From: Guyanagaster necrorhizus
Lineage: Eukaryota > Basidiomycota > Agaricomycetes > Agaricales > Physalacriaceae
Direction of reading: 5' to 3'
NCBI RefSeq assembly: GCF_019112545.1
Contig: NW_025064889.1
Location: 1,161,893 to 1,225,892 of the forward strand
Length of the DNA stretch: 64,000 nucleotides
The position numbers and the translations under genes were made by a program. Below are positions 34,761 through 44,865 of the stretch, piece by piece (position 1 is the first letter of the stretch; each line of letters opens with the position of its first letter). The notes under the pieces were generated by a model that saw only the letters and a program-made list of their open reading frames with translations, was not told where the DNA came from and ran no database searches.

Positions 34761-35652
34761 GAATACAATCAAAGATTAGGTAAATAAACACGCGAAGACT
34801 TCACTCTGATGCAGTCGAGCATGATAGTTGATGGCTTTCCGATGCATAAAGGATCTTTTCCCAGAGCATACCGTAGCGGTGCACTTAAAGCTCCTCCTCC
34901 AGGCAATACACCATAAGCGTTTGGATAGGTGGTGTCCTCGTTCGTCACAAGAAATTGACACCCCAGATTTCGAGTGAGATATTGAAATGCCTTCGACAGT
35001 TTGGTGTAGGTGATGTTACTATCATAACCGCACAGTACCGCGGCGACGTCTTCGTCTAGAACGAAATCGGCAAGAAAGAACGGTGCTAAAGTGCAATCAG
35101 AGGAATCCTGTCGAAAATTTAGACATTGAAAGAGGCATGAAATAGATCCTACCGTTCCACCGAGATATTGAATGCCTTCGTCCTTGAGTTCTTCCTCCAA
35201 TCCCGACATTCTTATCACGTACACTTTCTTCTCTTTCGAAAACTTGATGACAGATGACAGGTACACTGTGGACGCGTAGGCGGATCCGTAGATTTCGTCC
35301 TGTATGTCCGTTTAATAAATGTTGAAAACGCAATCGATTCATGACAAATCGCTACTCACCATATAAGCCTCTATCCCGAGCTTGTCAAACTTTGCCTTGT
35401 AGTGTCTTCTCGACTTCATGGCATTGTTGGTGACAAACACGATGGTCTTCTCTATTGTACTGTCAGACTTGGAGGTACTGAGAAGACGCGACTGGGTTAA
35501 GTACTTTGATGTCGTAGGAGGCATAAAACATCGAAAGCGCCGTCGGTTAGTTGATCATCGTGCCATGACCCACCATCGCAATCGAACATCCAGGTATCAT
35601 AGTTGTTGACAAGCGACACCGTATTGCTCTGCAAAGAGGTAAGGACCGGCAT
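34471..35652 (-). CDS. 4-nitrophenylphosphatase-like HAD hydrolase with abnormal C-terminus
   Basis: This resembles fungal PHO13-type phosphatases (phosphoglycolate/4-nitrophenyl phosphatase family of HAD hydrolases). From the ATG at 35650-35652 it reads MPVLTSLQSNTVSLVNNY and then the HAD motif I, WMFDCDGGSW. Both aspartates are present, though the usual GVLW is GGSW. An intron joins HQK to KTIVFVTNNAMKSRR (motif II). Exons continue with SSVIKFSKEKKVYVIRMSGLEEEL, FQYLTRNLGCQFLVTNEDTTYP and APLRYALGKDPLCIGKPSTIMLDCIR. After this the family normally has RTLMVGDRLNTDI, which holds motif III. Here only ERTL can be recognised and the remaining ~70 residues are unrelated. It is either a truncated pseudogene or a recently altered protein. 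Confidence 0.65.
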
Positions 35653-35954
35653 CTAAAAATTCACCGGGCGGATCCGCGATTTCGTGTCCAACTTGGGACT
35701 CTTTGAATTATCGTACTGTTATCACAGAAATGCCTAGAACTCTGGGACCCATTCAATCCCTGTTACAGGTATTTGGCTTTCCTTTATATAAAAGGCTTTT
35801 GTTATGAAAGATACAATGTTAGCATGAATTGCGCACAAATGGGTACATAGAAATTACTGCTGGAAATAGGATCAACATGATCTCCTTGGTCTATCGATAT
35901 CCCTTACCTACAGTAAGATCAGAATCATGATATACACGAAGCACACAACGCACA

Positions 35955-36698
35955 TCAAGACCTGATCCGTTTCCTCTTCTTTGTGACCGCCACATCGTCG
36001 TCTGTTCGCGGCCTCTTCGCCTTCTCTTTCGACGGACCCTCGCCGTTCCCTTGAAGTCTGACCGTGTTCCATATCGCTCTCTCGACAGCCCCTCTGCCAA
36101 CTGTAACCTCCAGCGCGGCACCCTGCTCCTCGTTGCTGTTGATACTGCCAGCGATGCTACCAAGGGCGTCGAATAGCTCCTTGTAGGTCTTCATCGTGTA
36201 TTTGATCCCTTTCCGTCCTCCCGCAGGCGAAAGAACGTCGACGGTCGCCTCATCGGAGAAGAAAGGTATATGCTCAGGGTATACGAGACTGAGGATCAAG
36301 GACGCGGTTGCCGGGCCCACACCTTTGAGCTCGCACAGGATATCCATGCCTTCCTTGACGCGGTCCCAGTGACCCGACTGCAGTTCTGGTAGAACAAAGG
36401 CGCGCCTACTGCAATCCTTGACCTGGGAATCCATGTTCTTCCTGATCATCGCACGCAACGTGGGTCGATTCTGGCCAAAAGCGAGCTTGTAGTCCATAAT
36501 CGTTTGTAGTTCCGGTAGGGTGATACTAGGTGGTGAACGGGACAAAACTTGAGCCGCAAATGTCGTCACGGTAGATAGAAGTACCTGTTGAGGGGGAGAA
36601 AAGTGGGCCTGGCGCGGCAGGGCACGCAGCTGAGCCGGGGTAAACGAACGAAATGGATGCGACATGGTGGTGGCGCAGGTCCAAAACTCGGGCCGCAT
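35955..36698 (-). CDS. Helix-hairpin-helix protein, conserved hypothetical
   Basis: A single-exon frame of 247 residues starts at the ATG at 36696-36698 (an alternative start is MSHPFRSFTP, 33 bases further in). A helical N-terminal half contains FWTCATT, LPELQTIMDYKLAFGQNRPTLR and IRKNMDSQVKD. A helix-hairpin-helix reads CELKGVGPATASLILSLVYP, the motif with which DNA glycosylases and related proteins bind the DNA backbone. PFFSDEATVDVLSP follows. The C-terminus is a basic, nuclear-localisation-like tail (KEKAKRPRTDDDVAVTKKRKRIRS). The lysine and aspartate expected of a glycosylase active site cannot be assigned with confidence. It is therefore better called a nuclear HhH protein than an enzyme. 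It diverges from the antiporter gene, with only 196 bp between the start codons. Confidence 0.75.
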   Translation of the reverse strand: MRPEFWTCATTMSHPFRSFTPAQLRALPRQAHFSPPQQVLLSTVTTFAAQVLSRSPPSITLPELQTIMDYKLAFGQNRPTLRAMIRKNMDSQVKDCSRRAFVLPELQSGHWDRVKEGMDILCELKGVGPATASLILSLVYPEHIPFFSDEATVDVLSPAGGRKGIKYTMKTYKELFDALGSIAGSINSNEEQGAALEVTVGRGAVERAIWNTVRLQGNGEGPSKEKAKRPRTDDDVAVTKKRKRIRS

Positions 36699-36894
36699 TC
36701 CGGCTACTGTCGGATACCCAAGGGACAGTGAGGGTTTGGAGAGATTGCCTTTCCTTGACTTCGTTCATAAAACTGGGTTTCTCCGTTTTATGATTATTTC
36801 AACTCAGCGCAGGAGCTTCTTCGGAATCAATTTTGTGGAATCGGTACCCCCTCCTCTCAATATTCTGCTGCTAACTTGCTAGACCTCCTGGACC
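36699..36894. promoter_or_regulatory. Divergent promoter gap between the HhH gene and NHA1 gene
   Basis: Only 196 bp separate the two start codons, so both promoters must share this stretch or reach into the neighbour. I see no clear TATA box on either strand. Confidence 0.5.
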
Positions 36895-39030
36895 ATGGGA
36901 TTTATCGTAGGATCAGAGCTGCTAAATGTCTGTGTGCTGCATCATTTCTGTGTAACAATGAACTACAAATTTTCTTCTAGATCTCCGACCCGGGACTCGC
37001 ATATATCGTGCTAGGCGGCTTCGTCGTTGCTGTAAGTTTTCTCCTCGGCTATTTATATTTAGCACTGACTCAGATATCTAGTTCTCGATGGTTTCTCTCC
37101 TGGTAAAAGAAAAGGTCAGTAGTATTCGTTTTACTGTATTCGTTAATCTGACGCAGCCCTTCGTAGCTATTCATCAACGAGGTGGTTTTGGGTACAGCCG
37201 TGGGTGTTATCATGGGTCCACATGTTGCAGGCATCTTCGACCCCCGCTCGTGGGGCGACACGACGCAAACAGTTACGCTCGAAGTCATGCGCATCGTTCT
37301 CGCTACTGGCCTCTTTGCCATCGGAGTAGAGCTTCCTGGACCGTACATGGTTCAGCACTTCAAAGGACTTTTCGTTATGGTGGTGCCAACCATGGCTATT
37401 GGATGGGGAATAGTCGCCGGTTCGTACATTCATTATAACCTTTATGACATGGATCTGTTCAAAGTCCAGAAACAACGGAACCCATATCTCGCCTCTTTCT
37501 GTTTCCATGTAGCTGACCCTTGCTTTTGCAGGACTCCTCCGAGCCCTGTTCGCCGACCTCAATTTTATCTCTTGTCTCGTTATCGCTGCGTGCCTCACTC
37601 CCACGGACCCTATCATATGTGCTGCCATAGTTGGTACGTGCTATTATATGTAAGGATAGGGACTTTTTCATCCTTGGCAGGTGGTAAGTTTGCCGTAAAA
37701 CACGTGCCTCTTAACCTCCGTCAAATCTTGTCGGCGGAGTCTGCAGCAAATGACGGACTTGGTAGGTCATACGAAACTGGTATTATATCGTACAAATTGA
37801 CTCGTTTCTATCAGCCTACCCGTTTCTATCAGTGTCTATATACCTGACCGTCGAATCCTCTCGCCGAGTCGCCATCGGCAAGTGGTTCGTTGTGGGTTGG
37901 TTATGTGCGTATCCATACTTTCACCTCTCCTGCCGTACTCAATCCTTCATCACAGATGAAGTCGTCCTCGGCGTCGTCTTGGGGGCCATTCTCGGCCGCA
38001 CATTTGCCTGGCTAATGAGAATCTCCCTCCGTAAGGGTTTCATTGACCGTCAGTCCTACGTCGCACAATACCTTGCAATGGCATTCTTCACCATCGGCAT
38101 CGCCAGTACCATCGGAAGTGACGATTTACTCGCTGCCTTTGCTGCCGGTCTCGCTCTCTTCCTTCTTGTACCTTCATACAGCTGACATCCCCCTTCACGC
38201 AGGCAACGCCATATCGTGGGATGGCCACTTCAATACTCAAACTGAAGACGAGATCTTTTCATCGGTAATTGATCTAGTACTAAATTGCGCGTGCTTTGTG
38301 TATATAGGCGCCTGGCTCCCTTTCTCCACTTTCAACAGTCCGGAGTTGGGTATCACCCCTTGGCGATTGGTCGTCCTTTTCATAGCTATCCTGGCGCTCC
38401 GCCGCATCCCTTCAGTGCTACTTCTGTATAAATGGATTCCCGAAATAAGGACGTGGCGCGAGGCACTGTTTTCAGGGCACTTTGGTATGTGTGTATATTA
38501 CCTGTCGCTTGCATTTGCTGATCGTCTTTAGGTCCGGTGAGTTCCTTGGCCTTGCAAAAATGGAACAGTGTATTGACCGTCTTACGCAACTAGATGGGTG
38601 TGGGCGCGGTGTTTATATCGACCTTGGCCCTGACTGAACTCCCGAAGCCGCATTATCCACCAGAGAGTCAGCAGGAACTCCTTGCTGCGACCTTGCAACC
38701 AATCGTGTCGTTCGTCGTCTTGGGGTCCATCATCATACGTACGAATTTATCTCTTATTTCTCCCGATGGAATTGAACGTTCTTTTTTTTGCAGATGGTTT
38801 GTCAATTCCGTTCTTCTCCTTCGGCAGAACCTTGTCGCGCACGCTTTCGATGAACACGGATGCTTCGACGGTGTTAGTCGAACCTATTAATAAAATTCTG
38901 GTGAGTGCGTCAGTGTGGTGCTTCGTTAAAACTGAACGGTGCCTAGTATCCTGAGGTGGCCGAACGCTTACCAGTGACCGAGGCGGGTCCGTCGAATGAC
39001 AGGACCGTCAATTTCGCTAACGCCCAATAA
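36895..39030 (+). CDS. NHA1: Na+/H+ antiporter of the NHA1/Sod2 class
   Basis: This plasma-membrane cation/proton antiporter exports Na+ and K+ in exchange for protons. The first exon is ATGGGATTTATC, spliced to ISDPGLAYIVLGGFVVA. Short exons then give FINEVVLGTAVGVIMGPHVAGIFDP, MRIVLATGLFAIGVELPGPYM, AACLTPTDPIICAAIVG (the conserved TPTDP), AKHVP-like VKHVPLNLRQILSAESAANDGLAYPF with the ND pair expected for cation binding, and IDRQSYVAQYLAMAFFTIGIASTIGSDDLLAAFAAGNAISWDGHF. TEDEIFSSVIDLVLNCACFVYIGAWLPF, TPWRLVVLFIAILALRR, ALFSGHFGPMGVGAVF and HGLSIPFFSFGR follow. The TAA is at 39028-39030. After the membrane core only about 50 residues follow, so the long cytosolic tail of Saccharomyces Nha1 is missing and the form is Sod2-like. 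About eleven introns are present, several in the membrane part. I see no damage. Confidence 0.92.
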
Positions 39031-39248
39031 CACTGGTTGTGTCGTACTCGAAACAACCTTCTGAGTACCTGATGCTAGCTATCGGAAATTTCATGAAATT
39101 AGAATCAACAATAGAAACGGGTATAAATACATCCGTACACAAAACGTGCTCTTAGACAATACAATATCTTGCATATAGAATTGCGGAGCATATCATTGGT
39201 TATATAGTACAATATGTGAATATCAAACGGTTGTGTCATTGCCATCTG

Positions 39249-39670
39249 TCACCCCTGCTTGGCAAGATAAATCTCGTATTGCTTGGGGGTGAACGTTTTC
39301 TAACAAATGGGATTAGAGGGTCCAGTAATGATGCGGCAATCTTCACCTGGGAAAACGCATGCATCTGCGATATCTCGTTCTTCAACAGTTCATTGACTAC
39401 GCCCAGATTAATGCCCTGCGAGCGTTGTGATAGGGCTGGGAAAACTCACCCCACCTATGCCTCCCCAACGTCGACTTTCCCTCAAATGCCTGTGGGATTG
39501 AACGCATGGATATATTGCAAAGGGACAAAGCGATTGATAATACGGACCTCACTGACAAGGATGATAGCGTAATTCTCCCCACACCCACTCGACTGGTCCT
39601 CGATATCCAGAAATGTCACTGGTATAGCATTTCGGATGGCATTTTCTAGGTCCGTCGTGTTAACTGGCAT
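39249..39670 (-). CDS. BolA2/Fra2-like protein
   Basis: BolA2/Fra2 proteins pair with monothiol glutaredoxins to bind an iron-sulfur cluster and signal cellular iron status. The ATG at 39668-39670 starts MPVNTTDLENAIRNAIPVTFLDIEDQSSGCGENYAIILVSE. A first intron leads to AFEGKSTLGRHR (the conserved FEGKxxLxRHR block). A second leads to VNELLKNEISQMHAFSQ, and a third (starting at GTGAAG near 39350) to KTFTPKQYEIYLAKQG before TGA at 39249-39251. The cysteine in SSGCGENY and the histidines in RHR and MHAF are the cluster ligands and neighbours known for this family. Its length of about 85 residues is normal. Confidence 0.92.
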
Positions 39671-39798
39671 CGCAGAAAATTTGTAAGAAAGGGGACGTGG
39701 TGGTCGAAAAGATGATCTGATAACAAGATGCGGACCGAGCTCCGGAAAACAAAAAAGGATGAATGACGTAATTGAACGTGATCGTGTTTGTGCACGAC
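39671..39798. promoter_or_regulatory. Shared bidirectional promoter gap of 128 bp
   Basis: The BolA2-like start codon (minus, 39670) and the AT-hook gene start codon (plus, 39799) are only 128 bp apart. Any core promoter elements for both must lie here. The stretch contains a GATGATCTGATAACAAG segment but no clear TATA box. Confidence 0.55.
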
Positions 39799-41626
39799 CA
39801 TGGACGTGGTGAGGGCCAAGGTGGCAGCCACGCCGACCCCTGCAAGCGTCGAGGAGAGTCGTGATAATCGTATTCAGCGCCTCAAATCGCGTTTTCGCGA
39901 CCGTGGTGGGCGAGTTGCTTGCTATTCCACCCTCACGGCCGCTGAAATATTTTACAGGATTTTTCAGCCAACGGGTGAAAACAAGCTTGTGAGTCTCTTG
40001 CTCGCACATCGGACACTGCAACAGAGACGGTCGAGGTCAAGGAGTCTTTCCCCGGTGAAGACGAGCAAAGTGGTGAAAGGGAAGAAGGCAAAGAAGCAGG
40101 CCGAGGACGAATCGGTTACAGGTACGTTCCCTGCCTTTTGCTTGGAGGTGTTGATACCAGCATTAAACAGGTCCGTCGACTGTCAAAGGCAAATCAAAGA
40201 CGAAGGCCAAACCGAAACCGAAAACCGAGACTCGGGCTAAACGTCGAGGACGACCAGCCAAGGCTTCCGTTGATGGTGCGCTCTCACTTTAATATTTGAC
40301 AAATTACTAGGCTGAAATGTGCCGCATAGAACCTCCACCTGCAAAGCCGAATGCAAAGACGCCTAGGAGTCATACATCCACTGCCGCGCCCCCACCAGAT
40401 AATGACAGCGAGGACGTACCGCTTTCGAAGGCCGTGTCCAGGAAACCGCATACAACCAGACCGCCTCCCATGACGCCCATTCAAGAGGCTGATGAGGAAG
40501 AGGACGCAGACGCAGATGCCGGTGTGGTTGTATTCAAGGGAAAGTCGAAGGGTGAGGGCCTATCTTGTCAACCCAGAGTGCCGCTGAGTGCCCGTAGCCC
40601 TGTCTACTTCTTCATATAAAGCACGGACGCCTTCCAAGGCGCGAACAGCGTCGAAGGTGAAGTACGTGGATGCCGATGAGGACGCTGCTGTTGACATGCC
40701 ACTAAAGGGTTCCAGGGCGGGATCCTCAAAATTGAAGGCTAAGGTCAAGGTCAAACCTAAGGCAGTAGAGGAGCTGGAAGTTGCTATAAAAACATCCGCC
40801 GTTCTGTCAGCGGAAAATTCGGGCAGCGTCGCAGCGTCTTCAAAGTTAGGAGGCAAATCCAAAACCGTGAAGAACGTCGACCAAGGGTCGATAGATGCTC
40901 CCGCTGAACAGCTAGGCAAACCTGAGACATCCCAAGCTGCCAAACTCGGTGACAGCTCTTCAAAGTCAAAGGCCAAGGCTAGAGCTGTGGGAGACGTAGA
41001 AGTCTCCGCTCGTAAGCCAGCCAAAGCTTCGACGAAAGTCCGGAAGGCGAAGGGCGACAATGAAGCCCAACCTGTTTTGACAACGTCGTCATTGAAGTTG
41101 AAGAGTGATGACCAGGCTCGTGCGGAGAAACCACCACCTAAGGCGAAGCGGCCGCGTGCAGACGAGGACGGGGAAGTAGGTGGAGACGTTGGGAAGAAGC
41201 CGAGAGTTGAGGAGCTACCAGAAAAAAAGGTAGCGACGAAGAAACGCAAGGTAAAAGAGGTTTTAGACGAAGTCAACGTCGTCGAGAAAGTGATAAAACG
41301 GAGCAAGACTTCAAAATCTCTGGTAGTTCAAGACGATGGAGAAAATGTCAAGGTAGCTCCCAATAAACGGTATGTGATTAAAAATCGGATGCTTTCAAAG
41401 GGCTCATCTCCATGGTGGGATAAAATCCAGCACACCCAAGCTCAAGAAGAACGTACAAAGGGCACCTAAGAGACCGACGGTCAAAAAGGTACAATTTCGT
41501 CCATTAGCAATTCCTCTCTCCCTTACGCGTTTCCAGGGTCCTCGAAAAAGTGTCGTGGCGCGGCTGCATGATCCCGTACCTCTCGTCGAAGACGGCGAAC
41601 GAGATCCCATTGATTTTCTGTCATGA
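39799..41626 (+). CDS. Lysine-rich nuclear protein with AT-hook
   Basis: The start is the ATG at 39799 (MDVVRAKVAATPTPASVEES). The conserved-looking N-terminus has RIQRLKSRFRDRGG, then after an intron IFQPTGENKLVSLLLAHR. A series of exons follows that is almost entirely Lys/Ala/Ser/Pro. One has an AT-hook, KRRGRPAKAS (about 40225-40275), which binds the minor groove of AT-rich DNA. Several stretches look like nuclear localisation signals (KRPRADED, TKKRKVKE). The last two exons are joined through a GTATGTG...CCAG intron and a GTACAA...CCAG intron and end VVARLHDPVPLVEDGERDPIDFLS before TGA at 41624-41626. The family is not recognised. The layout suits a chromatin or chromosome-passenger type scaffold, which is inference. 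Confidence 0.7.
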
Positions 41627-41707
41627 TCTATATTTGACATATATCTGTTCTTATCACCTTGTAATGCACCACCTGTAAGTACTGTACACATTGTACTAAG
41701 GAACCTC

Positions 41708-42080
41708 CTACATAGAGAAAAGGGTCGTCCTGGTACTTTCACCAGGCATGAACGTATAGGGATCGTGTCTAAGCTGGGGGGGCGGCTCGTAGAGCGGATG
41801 AGGGCGGATGGGAGGTTGCAGACCATTATTATGAAACGTTGGTGGGGATCTGCTGTACCTAAGAAGTTGCTGATAGCAGTGGTCTTCGAAAGCGTCATTG
41901 TCATTGCAGGTCACATACATGGAAACCGAGCCTCCAGTAGATCCTGCATGAGGCATCCATTTGTTATTCTGCATTCGGGAGACGACGACTAACCCCTTGT
42001 ACTTCGGATTCGGAGAATTAGGGTGAAGGGCCGAACAAATGGGGTACAAGAGAGTAGCTCCAGCATCGTATATCGGTCTC
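41708..42080 (-). CDS. Possible small ORF or exon
   Basis: A minus-strand frame without stops reads PIYDAGATLLYPICSALHPN and so on to a stop at 41708. It is Pro/His/Asn-rich at the end (PHPLYEPPPQLRHDPY). It has no ATG at its beginning, and an upstream TGA closes the frame, so it could only be coding as a spliced exon. No family is recognised. It lies between the converging ends of the AT-hook and DUF1365 genes. Confidence 0.22.
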
Positions 42081-42284
42081 TGTTCAAGAGTTGCTCATGT
42101 ATACAGAGGGCAAATCCGGGAGGAAGGGTACAACGAATAACAGAACGAAGACTCAGAAACGGAACATCTTTCGTTCTAGGTATTTCAGCTCGAATGAAAT
42201 GAACGTTCTCGTATATGAGAACAATAAAGGTACATATCCGGTATGTACTTATACATAGAGACTAACGTATAGCTAGGTCCAAAT

Positions 42285-44034
42285 CTAAGAATCCCTTCGA
42301 ACACTTCCAATACCCCCATGATCTACAGAACGCTTCACACCGCTCTCCCACACAGCTAAGGCTCTCTCCCACTGATTCCAATACCACGGTTCAACCCCCG
42401 GCAGGATTCTTGCGTGAAGCGAGCGAAACAAAACTATTTCAAGCTTGTCCATACACCACAAAGCCAATAGCATCATTACCCCAAGAGCATCATCATCCAA
42501 GATATGTCTCTGCGGAATAGGTAACGGAAGCGAAGAAGGTACGGCCTTACGCCGCATACACTGTCTCCTACTAAGATGTCCTGCCTTGTACTGCGGCTCG
42601 AAAACAGAGACAAAAAGCGCCTCTGAAGACACAGTAAAGATGCCTTCGGAGCGGACTCCCAAGAGATATGCATGAGCAGCAGAAGGTGCCATGAATATAA
42701 CGGTAAAGAATTTTCCTGAAAGATAGTGAATAGTTAATTCCTGGTGATCGTCATCCCGTTTCCCGGGATGGAAAACCGAACTCGGCGCCCCCAGATCATT
42801 TGGCACCAATCGAACTACCACGCCCGTCTCTCCGACCCTCCGTTTGAGATAAACCTCAAGCCGTCTTCGTGCGTAGGCTTCGAAGATGCCTTCCCCAAGC
42901 CATTTTATCCCGCCACCCGGCACTGATTTCCGTTCTGAGTTAACAGGTCTTGGATCGGGCTTGATAAACACATCTAGACGCTTTAAATAATGCAGTATCC
43001 ATGCGTGGTAAGCAATCCGCGGGAATGAGAGGAAGAGATCAAAAGGCGCAGCAAGGAGGGTAAGAAGAAGGAAACGCGTTTCCAGCGGTTCGGCAGAATC
43101 AGTTCGAAGCGTTGCAGACAGTTTGAGCTGCCCTGGTACAGCTTGACGTGATGAATTTTCTGTATACAGATCGACGCGAACGACGGGTAAAGGAGGTGCG
43201 TACGGGGTGTAGTCTTCACCTGGAGGATGGCTAGGTTTTCGTAAGTGTATTGTATAAAACCCGGACCGGTCGTTGAATGGAGACACATGGAAGTCCCGTG
43301 GAAAGGTCCATTGATGATCAAATCTGTTTTGTCATGGTCATTAACCGCATAATTTTCGGGATGACAAGAAGAACAGACCCAGTACTGCAAGGATCCTCTC
43401 TTTTTCCCACTTCTAGGACATGAACATGGCTTTCACCGAACGTATTATGAATCTGCGTGTAAAAACGTAAGTGGAAGGTTCAGTCGTTCAGGTTATTGAG
43501 CGTAGCACCCACTTCAAGCACAGTCAGCCATAAGACCCCAGCTTTGTAGCAAAAATACACGGTCAGAGGGTTGATGCCTTCAAATCCCAGGTAACTGGGC
43601 ATCGTCATCATCCAGGCGTCGTCGAGCATATTCTCGCCATACTCGTGCGCGGCCAGAAAAGCGTTCAATTTGTCGAGTATCGACTCGGCCCCTCTTTGGG
43701 GTGACAGATATGGATCCGCCCTCAGTCCAGTGAGTCTTCCCCACAGTCCACCATAGCGAAATATCAAACCATAACCTAGGTCAAGCTTTCCAGACTCTAA
43801 GGCCTTCAGAGATACCAAGAGCGACACAGTAGGGTAGCTGAAGGCGTGTTTGGAAGGCGTAGGAAGGAAACGCGCATGGGTCACATGGTTCTTGAGGACA
43901 TGTCCAAACTTTGCAGCATTAGAGGCTACAGTTTTTGGCCTGAAATAAACGGAAGAAAGGACAAAGGGTAGAGAAAGGCATGCCAGGCCTGCGAGACATA
44001 AAGTCAACATGAGCGTAAAAGAAAGAAAGGTCAT
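42285..44034 (-). CDS. DUF1365 family membrane-associated protein
   Basis: The family is widespread in fungi and bacteria; its biochemical role is not established. I place the start at the ATG at 44032-44034. This gives a hydrophobic N-terminal helix (TFLSFTLMLTLCLAGLACLSLPFVLSSVYF) followed by a short lumenal or cytosolic segment. Conserved blocks are VTHARFLPTPSKHAFSYPT, ILDKLNAFLAAHEYGENMLDDAWMMTMPSYLGFEGINPLTVYFCY, and after introns near 43300-43490 FDHQWTFPRDFHVSPFNDRSGFYTI. The strand-rich ELTIHYLSGKFFTVIFMAPSA region follows. C-terminal hydrophobic and aromatic stretches run to the TAG at 42285-42287. The His-Pro-Phe-Asn type motif near VSPFNDR is characteristic of the family. Confidence 0.85.
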
Positions 44035-44865
44035 GACCAAATTTGGGATCGCACTTACCGTCTCCAATTATTATTTAGTGACCGGTTACACCATCCGAGG
44101 CATCCTTGAGCCCGTTCGTTTGCTGGACGACGAGGACATCCAGCTGCAGCCTATGTAGAAACCATCATACCGCTCGTGATGTTCTGCTCGAACAACGTCA
44201 GTCCTCATCAAGGGCACTAAACGTGTTGCGCACTCAATTGCCCTTTTCTGCGATGTCTCTCAACGGCAAGTACACATTATTCTGTTCCATCGAAATGCCC
44301 CGACTTGCGCAGTACATCACTAAAATTTAAAGCCGAAATTCGCCATCCACGATGATGGTGTCGACCGAAGACGGAATCCGTAAAATATCCATCATGACGG
44401 TCGAGGGACTTCTTATATGCGCCTGAATGCGCTCCTTGCCAATGCCAATATGTTGGGCAAGACGATTCCATAACCCATGTGGTAAGAAAGAAAGAACCAG
44501 TGGCTGGGCACCGTCTGTCATTGCACGACCGTGACCACGGTCGTTTGCTCGTCATCTCTTCCTTGTACTTGTATCATGTCCATCACTTTCCAATAATTTC
44601 TTGCTCTCGCTATCTCCTTTATTGCTCTATTTAAGCCAAAACCGTTGGCGCTGCCGTCATTCGGGACGACCATCACACCGCCGCCTTGTATTGAGTCGAC
44701 TTTGCTCTTGCCTTTTTCTCTTTCGTTCGACGCTGAAAGCATTGCTTCAAGTCTTATTTCGCCGCTAAGGGTGTCCTTGACGCTGAAACCGACAGGACCC
44801 CCCTGGAAAAGACAGTCATTTCGTGGTCAATATCAGGCAGCAAGCACTAGGCTGTACGCCCGACA
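44035..44865. other. Region between DUF1365 gene and set2, with weak minus-strand frames
   Basis: These 831 bp separate two divergent start codons. Two ATG-started minus-strand frames (44742-44518 and 44521-44327) are open. The first can be extended upstream as FQGGPVGFSVKDTLSGEIRLE. Neither matches a family I know, and the two frames are not linked by obvious splice sites. They may be part of a small gene or chance. A set2 promoter must lie at the right end. Confidence 0.35.

Noticed and set aside
40560..41306. 248-codon minus-strand frame rich in Ser, Phe and Thr
   Set aside because: It lies entirely antisense to the Lys/Ala-rich exon of the AT-hook gene. Its composition is what the complement of such an exon must give.
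41404..41904. Minus-strand frame antisense to the 3' end of the AT-hook gene
   Set aside because: It is the shadow of the basic exons on the other strand and shows no domain.
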